This document shows positions 40,702-49,897 of a stretch of DNA of 64,000 bases, in pieces (position 1 is the first letter of the stretch; each line of letters starts with the position of its first letter). Position numbers and translations under genes: made by a program. The notes under the pieces were generated by a model that was given only the letters and a program-made list of their open reading frames with translations, did not search any database and was not told where the DNA came from. Origin of the DNA: Ruminococcus sp. (lineage in GTDB: Bacteria > Bacillota > Clostridia > Oscillospirales > Ruminococcaceae); contig NZ_JAFUAG010000004.1 in NCBI RefSeq assembly GCF_017464355.1, forward strand, positions 124,001-188,000, in the 5' to 3' direction.

Positions 40702-42033
40702 CTACAATCCTCTTTCCTTCAAATTCTTTACTATGCCGACATAGAATTCGCGGACATCATATCCGTCGATATTCTCGCGGAAAAGGTCGATGACATCTCC
40801 ATGAGAGATACCGCGTCGGCCTTTGTTTTCGATAAACATGGTATTGCTGCCGCGGAGTGCAGACTCTTTAACAACAAGACCGTCATTGCCCGAGCCGTCC
40901 TTACGGTTGAACATATATCCCAGATTAAGGGGGAAACCTGCGGAGAACACGTTCTTCATAACGGTCATGACCGAGAGGTAATAAATACCCGCTTTGTCGG
41001 GAAGCTCAGCGTCAAGCTTAGCGCAGTTAGCGTGGGTAAGTTCACGAAGACCCAGTTCAAAGCTGGGGGCAGTATCGCCCAGAACCGTGAACAGCTTGTT
41101 ATAACGCTTTGCCACGAACTGCAGCAGGCCGTCAGGGACTTTGGCAAGGATATCATCGACAAAGTTACAGCCGTAATGGGGCGTATTGATAGTTACAAGA
41201 CTAGCCACATACTTATCCATGCCAAGCTGTGAGATAGCATAGCGTGAATCAAGGCCGCCTTTTGAATGGGCTATTATATTGACCTTGGGCGCACCTGTCT
41301 GCCTGATGACTTCTTCTATCCTATCACGCAGTTCAGCCGCACTGGTGGATATCAGGTTGGCAGACTGCTGATTACCGTAGTAGACCTCAGCGCCGTTGCG
41401 CACCAGTTCCTTGGGTACCCTGCCCCAGTAATTGAACTTCTGCCAGTCACGGAAGAAAATACCGTGTACCATAAGTATAGGGTATCTGGTCTTGCAGATC
41501 TCATTTTCCTTGCGCATATCGTCCATTTCCTGCTTTGCCTGTTCAAAGCGGAACTCTTTCTTGGCATCGCGGGATATGGCTCTCAGCACCACCAGGTTCA
41601 CCACAGGGATATACCAGGTGAAAAACAGGGCAACGTATTTTATGAGTTTGACCTGTCTTGAAGAAATAACCAACCTGACAATACCCACAAAGGCACAGAA
41701 AGCAATGAGGGCATAGCCTGTAAGGGCATTGGCCACCTGCCGCCAGGGATTCAGCCCGCTTAAAATGATGAGCAGTATAACTATGACAGTATGCAAAAAC
41801 AGTGAAAGCACTGAGCCATCGATAATAAACGAACCTTTGGCTATACGGTTGAGTTTGCTGTTCTTATCACGTTTGCCGCCTGCGACTATCAGGTATCCCA
41901 GATAGAAAACTGCAAGCAGGATAACAGCGGCGACCTTGGCGCCTGCGGACAGGGGTATCAGCTTCCATAAAGCAGGGGAATTGCACAAAGCAAGTATGAG
42001 AAGCTGGTCGATGAACAATCTTATTCTTCTCAA
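40702..42033 (-). CDS. Membrane-anchored lipase-like alpha/beta hydrolase
   Basis: 443 aa, TTG start at 42033 behind AAGGAG (8 bases). The first 155 residues form four or five membrane helices; the hydrolase domain starts at about 184 (YPILMVHGIFFRD). Its nucleophile elbow is AHSKGG (Ser257) and a GISHGDVID segment carries the likely His. The catalytic part is paralogous to the soluble hydrolase at 17467-18255. It follows dnaI in one operon but has no evident link to replication. Confidence 0.87.
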   Translation of the reverse strand: MRRIRLFIDQLLILALCNSPALWKLIPLSAGAKVAAVILLAVFYLGYLIVAGGKRDKNSKLNRIAKGSFIIDGSVLSLFLHTVIVILLIILSGLNPWRQVANALTGYALIAFCAFVGIVRLVISSRQVKLIKYVALFFTWYIPVVNLVVLRAISRDAKKEFRFEQAKQEMDDMRKENEICKTRYPILMVHGIFFRDWQKFNYWGRVPKELVRNGAEVYYGNQQSANLISTSAAELRDRIEEVIRQTGAPKVNIIAHSKGGLDSRYAISQLGMDKYVASLVTINTPHYGCNFVDDILAKVPDGLLQFVAKRYNKLFTVLGDTAPSFELGLRELTHANCAKLDAELPDKAGIYYLSVMTVMKNVFSAGFPLNLGYMFNRKDGSGNDGLVVKESALRGSNTMFIENKGRRGISHGDVIDLFRENIDGYDVREFYVGIVKNLKERGL

Positions 42034-42056
42034 TTTAAAGTCTCCTTAATATTAGT

Positions 42057-43043
42057 TTATTTATAGCTGGGCTTTATCTGTCTGATGTCGTTGCCCACAA
42101 AAATGTGGGGTATGAAATTCCCGACAATACGGGAAACTATCCTCTCGTTATACTTCTGGTAAAGTTCATTAGAGGAGAGATTTGAAGATATGATCGTAGG
42201 CTTCCTGTTATTGAGGCGCTCGTTGATTATCTCATAGATGACCGACTCAGTAAAGGTAGTCTTGAACTCAGCACCCAGGTCATCAAGGATAAGCAGTTCA
42301 GCCCCCAAAAGAATTGCGGTGGTATCGCCCTCGGCCTTACGAAAACGCTCTTCCTCTATGCGGTGCAGAAGATTAGTCGCTGAACCGTAGACCACATTTC
42401 TGCCCTGGGCGATAAGCTCCTTCGCCATGCAGGAGGACAGAAAGGTCTTGCCAAGGCCTGTGCGCCCGTAGAATATCATAGACGGCGAATACTCATTGAA
42501 CTGATATGTATAACTCTTGCAGAACTGAAAGACCTTAGTCATTTTGCTGCGTGGTGACTCGCCGTCAGGCAGAGGTGCGGGGCTGTAGAAATTGATATCA
42601 AACTCGGAAAAATCATGAAGCTTTATGGAGCAGAAAGAATTCAGCTCATTCGTGGTGTATTTTTCCAGCAGCTTCTTCATGCACTCACAGCGCACGCCCT
42701 CGTGATAACCTGTGTCACGGCACTTTTCGCAGACATAGTGGTACTGCAGATAATCCTCATCATAGCCGTTCTCTTTCAGCAGCGCCCGCATGGTATGGCG
42801 GATAGAAAGGTTCTTATCCCTGATAGCAGCTATCCTTTCGGATACACTTTCTTTTCCCGAATTGCCGCCTATATTCCCGATAAGAGAATAGTTGAGCCTG
42901 AGGGCTTCGTTGTTGAGCCTGTATACCTCGGGCATCTCAAGGGATATCTCTTCAAGGCGGAGCCTGTGTTCTTCTTCAGCTCTTTCTCTGCGCTCACGGA
43001 GTTCATTTTCTGCCAGTTCAAATGCGCGTTCTGAATATTTCAC
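42057..43043 (-). CDS. dnaI: DnaI/DnaC-like helicase loader ATPase
   Basis: 328 aa. A coiled-coil N-terminus is followed by a zinc site (CEKCRDTGY ... CEC). The AAA+ domain has Walker A YGRTGLGKTFLSSCMA and Walker B LLILDDLGAE. Loads the replicative helicase. Overlaps the DnaD gene by four bases (ATGA), the usual primosome pairing. Confidence 0.93.
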   Translation of the reverse strand: MKYSERAFELAENELRERRERAEEEHRLRLEEISLEMPEVYRLNNEALRLNYSLIGNIGGNSGKESVSERIAAIRDKNLSIRHTMRALLKENGYDEDYLQYHYVCEKCRDTGYHEGVRCECMKKLLEKYTTNELNSFCSIKLHDFSEFDINFYSPAPLPDGESPRSKMTKVFQFCKSYTYQFNEYSPSMIFYGRTGLGKTFLSSCMAKELIAQGRNVVYGSATNLLHRIEEERFRKAEGDTTAILLGAELLILDDLGAEFKTTFTESVIYEIINERLNNRKPTIISSNLSSNELYQKYNERIVSRIVGNFIPHIFVGNDIRQIKPSYK

Positions 43044-44074
43044 TTATCATCGTCCTTTCTTCCACTGGGGTCAATGGTACTGAGATCAATGCTCTGGGCA
43101 TAACGATCGTACTCACCAAGATCAAAGGAAGGCTTTTCCGTTTCTGTCTTCTGCTGTCGGGCTGCCCTGCGGGAATTATCTTCCTGCTCGACCTGAACGG
43201 CAGTGGTTATACCGCCGCTTGCCCAGTTTTTCAGTATGCCGTCGATATAGCTGAAATTCAGCTTGTTTTTGACATCAAGGCATTTATTATATGCTATCTC
43301 AATAAGTTCAAAGTTATAACCGCGGTCATTCCATTCAGCCATGTATTCCCGCTGCTTTGGCGAAGGCTTGTTTTCCATGCCAAAGATACGAAGCACCTTG
43401 TTTTCAAAAGTACGCCTTTCCTGGGCTTTTATTATCTCATTCTCCACATCAGTATAAGAATTAATGCCTTTATCATACCAGTTGACCATTACAGTATGTA
43501 AGTAAGCTATGCTGCACTTCCCTGCTGCCCGACAATGGTCAGCTGCCAGCATGATAGATGGCGCATCAAACTTATACAGTTCATACAGTTCGATGATCTT
43601 GGCCATCTCACTGCCGTTGATAGAAAACTGCAATGACTGTATCTCGTTGATAAGCCCTTTTAGCACAGCATCATTCTCGGCCTTTTCTTTCATTTCCTGC
43701 TGAGAATATTTTACAGTTACTTTCTTTTCAACTGCCATACTTTTAGGCTTTACAGCTTCTACCAGAGAAACAGGTTCTTTCTTATCCGAGAAAGTGTGGG
43801 GCTTATCATCAGTATTTGCAGTGATATTCTGCTTACTGCCGTTAACTGAAAGCACACCTGCATTCTTCCAGTATTCCACCGCTGCATCGACATCTGCCTC
43901 AGAATAACCTGACATGGCAGAAAGCACGGCGGAATTTGTAAACCTCGCCCCCGCCAGTATGCAGAGCAGTATCTTTATCTCAGCCTCAGAACAGCTTTTT
44001 ATAAAGCCGCCTGCTGCGGCCCAGGGAAAGCTGAAAGAAGCCCCCCAGCTGTCTGTATCAAAATTATATTCCAT
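43040..44074 (-). CDS. dnaD-like: DnaD-domain replication protein
   Basis: 344 aa from the ATG at 44074 (GAGGTG 7 bases upstream). An N-terminal winged-helix-like region (about 25-85) and a linker are followed by two DnaD C-terminal (DDBH2) domains. Their motifs are NWYDKGI at about 225 and ILKNWASGGI at about 300. Primosome assembly with DnaI, encoded next. Confidence 0.9.
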   Translation of the reverse strand: MEYNFDTDSWGASFSFPWAAAGGFIKSCSEAEIKILLCILAGARFTNSAVLSAMSGYSEADVDAAVEYWKNAGVLSVNGSKQNITANTDDKPHTFSDKKEPVSLVEAVKPKSMAVEKKVTVKYSQQEMKEKAENDAVLKGLINEIQSLQFSINGSEMAKIIELYELYKFDAPSIMLAADHCRAAGKCSIAYLHTVMVNWYDKGINSYTDVENEIIKAQERRTFENKVLRIFGMENKPSPKQREYMAEWNDRGYNFELIEIAYNKCLDVKNKLNFSYIDGILKNWASGGITTAVQVEQEDNSRRAARQQKTETEKPSFDLGEYDRYAQSIDLSTIDPSGRKDDDK

Positions 44075-44103
44075 AATATAACACCTCATTCGTGATATCC
44101 TTT

Positions 44104-44132
44104 ATTATACCATATTCTGATGATAATTGCAA
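44104..44132 (-). promoter_or_regulatory. Promoter of the dnaD-dnaI operon
   Basis: TTGCAA (44132-44127), 17 bases, TATAAT (44109-44104). Confidence 0.8.
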
Positions 44133-44141
44133 CACACAAAT

Positions 44142-44172
44142 GAAAATCTCCCCCCGATGAACGGAGGGAGAT
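44142..44172 (-). terminator. Terminator after spoVM
   Basis: ATCTCCCTCCG/CGGGGGGAGAT stem (minus strand, with G-U pairs) followed by TTTTC. Confidence 0.85.
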
Positions 44173-44176
44173 GATT

Positions 44177-44257
44177 TCAATCCTCTTTATTAATGCCAAA
44201 TATCATTTTCAGCAGACCTGACAAGACCTTCGGGCTTTTCATAACTACGACCTTCAT
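44177..44257 (-). CDS. spoVM: SpoVM, spore coat-anchoring peptide
   Basis: 26 aa, the exact length of Bacillus SpoVM. It starts MKVVVMKSPKVLSGLL and ends GINKED; Bacillus has MKFYTIKLPKFLGG and a basic/acidic end. The shared features are the K-x-P-K-x-L-x-G helix breaker and the amphipathic helix that senses the convex forespore membrane. TAGGAGGT lies 6 bases upstream. The Bacillus gene also lies just beyond rsgA-thiN, so synteny agrees. It has its own terminator. Too short for most gene finders. Confidence 0.85.
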   Translation of the reverse strand: MKVVVMKSPKVLSGLLKMIFGINKED

Positions 44258-44318
44258 AAGTATTACCTCCTATCCGTTGGTAATACATACTATTCAAGAC
44301 CACGAAATTATGTTACAC

Positions 44319-44948
44319 TCATCTCAGCCGTGACTGAATTACCAGAAGTCTGCCTTCGTCAAAACGAACGACCGCTTCATCAGCAGTTATCTCATTTGAG
44401 ACTCCCAGCGTCACCGAATTTGTCAGAGTGCAGTTTTCGGCAGTATACTTTGTCCCCGTTATAGTAAGGCCGGTGACCTCGGGCGAATAGGCGAACAGCG
44501 AAAGCGAAAAGCCTTCCCTTGAAGGAAATCTGTGTTCACCGCTGCAATGAAGAGATATGATATCATCATCGCCGATGATGACACCCTTACCGCCTTTTTC
44601 AGCTATCATGGCCAGACAGCTTATGTTGCCTATCATATGATCCAGCCGTCCGCCGCAGGCACCGTAGATGCAGAAGTCTGTAAACCCTTTATCAAAGGCA
44701 GTTTCTACAGCGAGCATAAGATCTGTGTCGTCCTTTTCAATGGGGTAGGTCAAGACATTCTCACCTTCGGGCATATGACCGAGAGAGTCAAAATCACCTA
44801 GGATAAGGTCAGGCTTCACGCCCAGTTCCTGCGCCAGCGCCAGCCCTTTATCGGCACATATGACATAGGACTTCGCTATGATATCAAAGTCTATATTCTC
44901 CGACCTGACAGGTTCGCCGCCTGCAAATATCACACAATGCCTAGTCAT
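44319..44948 (-). CDS. thiN: Thiamine pyrophosphokinase
   Basis: 209 aa. Converts thiamine to thiamine diphosphate with ATP. The signatures CADKGLALAQELG, DLILGDFDSLG and EKDDTDLMLAVE, plus GACGGRLDHMIGN, are complete. Overlaps the rsgA stop by 8 bases. Last gene of the long minus-strand operon before spoVM. Confidence 0.95.
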   Translation of the reverse strand: MTRHCVIFAGGEPVRSENIDFDIIAKSYVICADKGLALAQELGVKPDLILGDFDSLGHMPEGENVLTYPIEKDDTDLMLAVETAFDKGFTDFCIYGACGGRLDHMIGNISCLAMIAEKGGKGVIIGDDDIISLHCSGEHRFPSREGFSLSLFAYSPEVTGLTITGTKYTAENCTLTNSVTLGVSNEITADEAVVRFDEGRLLVIQSRLR

Positions 44949-45822
44949 TTTTATACTCCCACTCTTTCAGCTGTTTGGCTTCTTCGTACATCTGCAGATA
45001 GCTGTCAAATCTCGTCCTGGGAATACTGCCTGCGTTGACAGCCTCTATGACAGCACAGCCCTTTTCTTTGGTATGGCTGCAATCGGGGAAGCGGCAGCTG
45101 TCGGTATATTCTCTGAATTCAGCAAAACAATCAGCCAGCTGGTCTTTGAAGATTATATCATATCGGTTTGTATCAAAAGATGAGAACCCGGGGGTATCTG
45201 CGATATATCCCCCGCCCTCAAGCTTATACAGCTGCACATGGCGGGTGGTATGCCTGCCGCGGCCCAGCTTTTTGCTTATCTCGCCGGTAGCCAGGCCAAG
45301 CTCGGGATACATATTGTTCAGCAGAGATGATTTGCCAACGCCAGTATTTCCTGTAAAAGCCGAAAGCTTGCCCTGCAGCAGTTTCTTGACAGCAGCACTG
45401 CCCTCACCCGTAACATTATCGCATTCAAAAACATCAATACCAACACTGCGGTATATCTCAGCCAGGTCAGCCCCCGAACGTTTATCCACCTTAGTGAAAA
45501 CCACCACAGGCTTTATCTTCTTGAATTCAGCTATAGCTATAAATTTATCCAGCAGCAAAGTATTCGGTCTCGGCTCAACAGTTGAGGAAACGAACACCAG
45601 CACATCAAGGTTTGCAAGAGGCGGCCTTATCAGTTCAGATCTTCTTGGAAGTATCTCTTCGATGACACAGCCGTCCTTCTCCTCGGTAAACTCTACCTTA
45701 TCTCCGCACATGGGAGAAATTTTCTTTTTGCGGAAAATGCCCCGCGCTTTACATTCATATATGCCTACGGAGGCATCTACAGTGTAGAGGCCTCCGATAG
45801 CTCTAGTTATAATACCCGTCAT
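44941..45822 (-). CDS. rsgA: Ribosome small subunit GTPase RsgA
   Basis: 293 aa. An N-terminal OB fold (to about 70) is followed by a circularly permuted GTPase, with TKVD before the P-loop TGNTGVGKSSLLNNM and then DTPGF. The C-terminal zinc site is CRFPDCSHTKEKGC. Late 30S assembly. It begins 5 bases after prkC without a clear ribosome site, so it is probably coupled to it. Confidence 0.96.
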   Translation of the reverse strand: MTGIITRAIGGLYTVDASVGIYECKARGIFRKKKISPMCGDKVEFTEEKDGCVIEEILPRRSELIRPPLANLDVLVFVSSTVEPRPNTLLLDKFIAIAEFKKIKPVVVFTKVDKRSGADLAEIYRSVGIDVFECDNVTGEGSAAVKKLLQGKLSAFTGNTGVGKSSLLNNMYPELGLATGEISKKLGRGRHTTRHVQLYKLEGGGYIADTPGFSSFDTNRYDIIFKDQLADCFAEFREYTDSCRFPDCSHTKEKGCAVIEAVNAGSIPRTRFDSYLQMYEEAKQLKEWEYKND

Positions 45823-45827
45823 AGATC

Positions 45828-48065
45828 TTACTGTGCAACGTATTCGCCGCCGTTGCCATTGTCAACAGGCTGCTCGGTCACGGGAGCTTCAGTTACGCTT
45901 TCAGCAGGCTGTTCAGTCTGCTGAGGCTCCTCTGTCTGAGGCTCTTCAGAAGTCTCAGGCTCAGAGGTGCTGGAAGGTGTAGTGGTAGGTGTGATAGCCA
46001 GCAGACCGTCCTTATCAAGAGAGCCCTTGAGCGTAGCCTTGTTGTTGTCGTAATCGACATTTACAACTGCATAGTTTACAGACTTACCTGTTTCATCATT
46101 TCTGATGTTGATAGTAAGTGTTTCGGTCTTCTTACCGGAGATATCGATCTTGATCTGTGAACCCGCAACGGTCTCGCCGTTAGAAATGGACATTGTCCAC
46201 TGAACATTACCATTTCTGTAGATATCAACGGAGTAAGAACCGTGCAGACCCTCAGGCATATCCAGATAGAAGGACAGCGGGATAGGATCTGTCTCACCGG
46301 TGGAAACGTAAATGGTAACGGAAGTATCTCTCTCAACTCTCTTATCGGGGTCGATAGACTGATCTATTACCTTGCCCTTATCGCCGTCGTGAGGCATTTC
46401 CTGAACGTCAGCAACAAGCTTGTTCTCCTTCAGTATGGTGATAGCCTTTTCTTTGGTCAGGCCTACAACGTTAGGAACCTTTACCTGTGTATCCAGGGGA
46501 CCCTTGCTGACAAATACGGTAACTGAACCGTTAATAGCAAACTCAGTACCTGCAGCAGGTTCGGTGCTGATAACTGTACCCTCAGGCACCTTATCATCAT
46601 ACTTGCTTCGCAGTACGCAGGTGAAGTTAGCTGCTCTCAGCTCACTCTCTGCGACCTCAGCCTCAGAACCTGAAACATCAGGGATTATAGCTGTCTGCTT
46701 ACCCTTACTTACCTTAAGCGTCAGGGTGTAGCCTTCCTTAACTGTCTTACCTGCAGACTGGCTCTGCCAGAAGATTATGCCCTCGTCATATTCGAGGTTG
46801 TACTCGTTCTGGATATCGAGCTGGAGCTTATCCTTGTAGTCCTGCTGTACCTTGACGATATTTACACCAACAAAGTTAGGTATCATAACGGTGCTTGTAT
46901 GCATACCTGTACCGCTGCCGTCCTTGGGCTGCAGCGCCTTGATGACTGTCCAGCCTATTATGCAGGCTGCCACGATAACGACCGCCACAGTAACAGCCAG
47001 CAGTATGGGCACTACATAAGAACGCTTCTTGCCGTCGTCCTCGTAGTCATCATCGTCATCATCGTCTTCGTCATCATAATCTTCATCGTCATCGTAATAC
47101 TCATCATCGTCGTCATAATCATCAAAATCGTCTTCGATGAGGGGCTTTCTGCTGACGTTGCTATTGTTGTTTACGGGATAGAAGCCCACGTTATCCACCA
47201 CAGGAGCAGAACCGTTCTTGTAGCCGAATACTACTGACTGGTTGAGCTTGAAGGTATCGATATCCCTTATCATCTCAGCCGCTGACTGATAGCGCTGAGC
47301 AGGCTGCTTTTCCATAGCGTGGATAACTATCTCTTCAAGAGCCTCGGGTATAGAAGGCATTATCTCTCTGGGAGGAACAGCAGTTTCCTGCATATGTTTA
47401 AGAGCAACATTCACAGCAGTATCACCGTCGAAGGGCTTTCTGCCTGTAAGCATCTCATAAAGCATAACGCCTACAGAGTAGATATCCGACCTTTCATCAG
47501 TCATATCGCCCTGCGCCTGTTCAGGCGAGATATAATGAACAGAGCCGATAGCCTTATCTGAGAGGGTCTTGCCGTCTATCCTGGAAAATCTTGCTATACC
47601 AAAGTCCATGACCTTGATAGTGCCATCGGTGAACAGCATGATGTTCTGGGGTTTGATATCCCTGTGAACGATGCCCTTATCATGGGCGTGCTGCAAAGCA
47701 CGGAGTATCTGGGTTATGAAATGCAGTGCGTCCTTCCATTTGAGAACACCCTGCTGCTCGATAAACTCCTTAAGAGTGATACCGTCAATATATTCCATGA
47801 CGATAAACTGTATCTCATCAGTGAATCCCACATCATATATCTTGACGATATTGGGGTGAGAAAGCACTGCGATAGCCTTACTCTCATTTCTGAACCTTCT
47901 CAGGAACTCCTCATCGCCCGAAAACTCAGGCTTAAGGATCTTAACTGCCACAGGACGGTTCTCCATTACGTCCTGTGCCTTATAAACGTCAGCCATTCCG
48001 CCAACGCCTATAAGCTCGGTAATTTCATATCTGCCATCCAGCTTCTTACCGATATTAGAATCCAT
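45828..48065 (-). CDS. prkC: PASTA-domain Ser/Thr protein kinase PrkC
   Basis: 745 aa from the ATG at 48065 (AGGAG 9 bases upstream). Kinase domain (about 10-270) with GVGGMADVY, HRDIKPQNIM and DFGIARFS; a linker of about 40 residues that is mostly Asp, Glu and Tyr (about 315-352); one membrane helix (about 358-380). Three PASTA domains (about 392-590) follow, then a beta domain and a Thr/Glu/Pro-rich tail. Senses muropeptides/lipid II outside and phosphorylates division and wall proteins. Pairs with the phosphatase upstream. The run of acidic residues before the membrane is unusually dense. Confidence 0.96.
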   Translation of the reverse strand: MDSNIGKKLDGRYEITELIGVGGMADVYKAQDVMENRPVAVKILKPEFSGDEEFLRRFRNESKAIAVLSHPNIVKIYDVGFTDEIQFIVMEYIDGITLKEFIEQQGVLKWKDALHFITQILRALQHAHDKGIVHRDIKPQNIMLFTDGTIKVMDFGIARFSRIDGKTLSDKAIGSVHYISPEQAQGDMTDERSDIYSVGVMLYEMLTGRKPFDGDTAVNVALKHMQETAVPPREIMPSIPEALEEIVIHAMEKQPAQRYQSAAEMIRDIDTFKLNQSVVFGYKNGSAPVVDNVGFYPVNNNSNVSRKPLIEDDFDDYDDDDEYYDDDEDYDDEDDDDDDDYEDDGKKRSYVVPILLAVTVAVVIVAACIIGWTVIKALQPKDGSGTGMHTSTVMIPNFVGVNIVKVQQDYKDKLQLDIQNEYNLEYDEGIIFWQSQSAGKTVKEGYTLTLKVSKGKQTAIIPDVSGSEAEVAESELRAANFTCVLRSKYDDKVPEGTVISTEPAAGTEFAINGSVTVFVSKGPLDTQVKVPNVVGLTKEKAITILKENKLVADVQEMPHDGDKGKVIDQSIDPDKRVERDTSVTIYVSTGETDPIPLSFYLDMPEGLHGSYSVDIYRNGNVQWTMSISNGETVAGSQIKIDISGKKTETLTINIRNDETGKSVNYAVVNVDYDNNKATLKGSLDKDGLLAITPTTTPSSTSEPETSEEPQTEEPQQTEQPAESVTEAPVTEQPVDNGNGGEYVAQ

Positions 48066-48099
48066 TTTATTCAACTCCTAAACTATTATTATTCTCTCA

Positions 48100-48828
48100 T
48101 CAGTTAGCTATAATAGCCGCGGTTATGTTATCTTTTCCGCCGCTTTCATTGGAATGGTCGATAAGCTTCTTCACTGCCTCATCGAGATTGTTCCCGAAAA
48201 CAGTGCAGTATATCAGCTCATCACTGCAATAGCCCGATAGTCCGTCAGAACACAGCACAACGGCAAAATTTTCAGCCTCATAATGCTCAAAATAGTCCAC
48301 TTCCACATCGGGTTCAACACCCACCGCCTTAGTTATGACATTGCGCATGGGGTGGATCTTAGCGACTTCAGCTGTTATCCTGCCGCTTTGCACAAGTGTC
48401 TCGACATAAGTATGATCGGTAGTTATCTGCGAGATACCATTTTTGGTCAGCAGATATGCTCTGCTGTCGCCCACGTTGACAACGTAGATGTTCTTCCCGT
48501 GAACAAGGGCTGCAACACAGGTGGTACCCATACCATTCTTATCTATGTCTTCAATGCTCTTCTCATAAACGCAGGTATTAGCGTAATGAACGGCATTGAG
48601 CAAAAGATTTCTGATAGAATTACTATTCATGTCAGGTCGGAAATTCTCCTGCACCCTGCCAATGAAACTATCCACAGCAAGCTGACTGGCAACGCCTCCG
48701 GAAGCAGCACCGCCCATGCCGTCGCAGACAGCAGCGATACACATATTATCGCCCAGAGACTCTACCCTGACTCTATCCTGATTTTCTTCTCTTTTTTGAC
48801 CTATGTCCGTACCATATGCCAGAAACAT
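48100..48828 (-). CDS. prpC: PP2C-family protein phosphatase PrpC/Stp
   Basis: 242 aa from the ATG at 48828 (GGCGGTGAG just upstream; a GTG at 48837 is an alternative). The metal-site motifs REENQDR, VCDGMGGAASG, VNVGDSRAYL, VLCSDGLSG and GGKDNITAAII are complete. Reverses PrkC phosphorylation; the two are adjacent in most Firmicutes. Confidence 0.95.
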   Translation of the reverse strand: MFLAYGTDIGQKREENQDRVRVESLGDNMCIAAVCDGMGGAASGGVASQLAVDSFIGRVQENFRPDMNSNSIRNLLLNAVHYANTCVYEKSIEDIDKNGMGTTCVAALVHGKNIYVVNVGDSRAYLLTKNGISQITTDHTYVETLVQSGRITAEVAKIHPMRNVITKAVGVEPDVEVDYFEHYEAENFAVVLCSDGLSGYCSDELIYCTVFGNNLDEAVKKLIDHSNESGGKDNITAAIIAN

Positions 48829-48846
48829 ACAGCTCACCGCCTTTCC

Positions 48847-49893
48847 TCAAATTTCATATTCCCGCCTCAGCTGACCGCAGGCTGCATCTATATCAGCACC
48901 CAGCGTCCGCCGAACAGTTGCATTGAGCCCCAGGGCTTCAAGCCTGTCACGGAAACGGTTAGCAGCCTTTCTATCAGACTTATAATCCCTTTCCTTGATC
49001 TTGTTGACGGGTATGATATTCACATGGCACACGAAATTCTTCAGCAGTTTTGACAGCGCCTCAGCGTCAGCCTGAGAATCGTTGTGGCCATCAATAAGCG
49101 CATATTCAAATGATATCCTTCTTCCCGTGACCTTGAAGTAATATCTGCAGGCGGCCATAAGCTCGCCGATATCATACTTGTTGTTCACAGGCATTATCTC
49201 ACTTCTGCTAGCATTGTTAGATGCGTGCAGCGAGATAGAGAGCGTTATGCCAAGTTTAAGCTCAGCCAGCTCATATATCCTGGGCACTATCCCGCAGGTG
49301 GAAACGGAAACGTGTCTTAACGACATATTCGTTCCCTGCTCACAGGAAAGCACCTTCAGAAAATTTACGACATTATCGAAGTTATCCATAGGTTCGCCGA
49401 TGCCCATGAGCACAGCGCCCGTTATCTTCCTGCCGCTGTCCCTGGCAGCCTCATATATCTGAAGAAGTATCTCAGACGAAGTCAGGTCACGCTTGTAGCC
49501 TGCTATGGTGGAAGCGCAGAATCTGCACCCCATTTTACACCCCACCTGCGTTGACACACAGACGGTGTTGCCATAGCTGTACTCCATGATGACAGTCTCC
49601 ACATGGTTGCCGTCAGGAAGCCTATATAGATATTTTACAGTATTATCGGTATGACTTTCAAGCCTTTTTACGATAAATAGTGATTTTAAACAAAATATTT
49701 TTTTCAGCTTGTCTCTCAATTGTACAGATAGATTAGTCATTTTATCAAAACTATCTGCTCTTTTGACGTGCAGCCATTCAAATATCTGTTTTGCACGAAA
49801 TTTCTTCTCGCCGATAAGCAGTATCTGCTCCTCAAGTTCCTCGGGAAGCAAGCCTAAAATATCGATCTTTCCGTTTTCATCATAAGAGATCAT
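48847..49893 (-). CDS. rlmN: 23S rRNA/tRNA m2A methyltransferase RlmN
   Basis: 348 aa from the ATG at 49893 (GGAGGT at 6 bases). Radical SAM motif GCRFCAS within VGCKMGCRFCASTIAG, the second catalytic Cys near TLGADIDAACGQL, and GIGEPMDN. Methylates A2503 and tRNA A37. Starts within a few bases of the rsmB stop. Confidence 0.96.
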   Translation of the reverse strand: MISYDENGKIDILGLLPEELEEQILLIGEKKFRAKQIFEWLHVKRADSFDKMTNLSVQLRDKLKKIFCLKSLFIVKRLESHTDNTVKYLYRLPDGNHVETVIMEYSYGNTVCVSTQVGCKMGCRFCASTIAGYKRDLTSSEILLQIYEAARDSGRKITGAVLMGIGEPMDNFDNVVNFLKVLSCEQGTNMSLRHVSVSTCGIVPRIYELAELKLGITLSISLHASNNASRSEIMPVNNKYDIGELMAACRYYFKVTGRRISFEYALIDGHNDSQADAEALSKLLKNFVCHVNIIPVNKIKERDYKSDRKAANRFRDRLEALGLNATVRRTLGADIDAACGQLRREYEI

Positions 49894-49897
49894 TACG

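Noticed and set aside
45035-45787. 250-codon plus-strand open frame across rsgA
   Set aside because: Antisense shadow; Ser-rich nonsense composition.
46899-47237. Val/Ile-rich plus-strand frame opposite the PrkC linker
   Set aside because: Merely the reverse complement of the Asp/Glu-rich codons.
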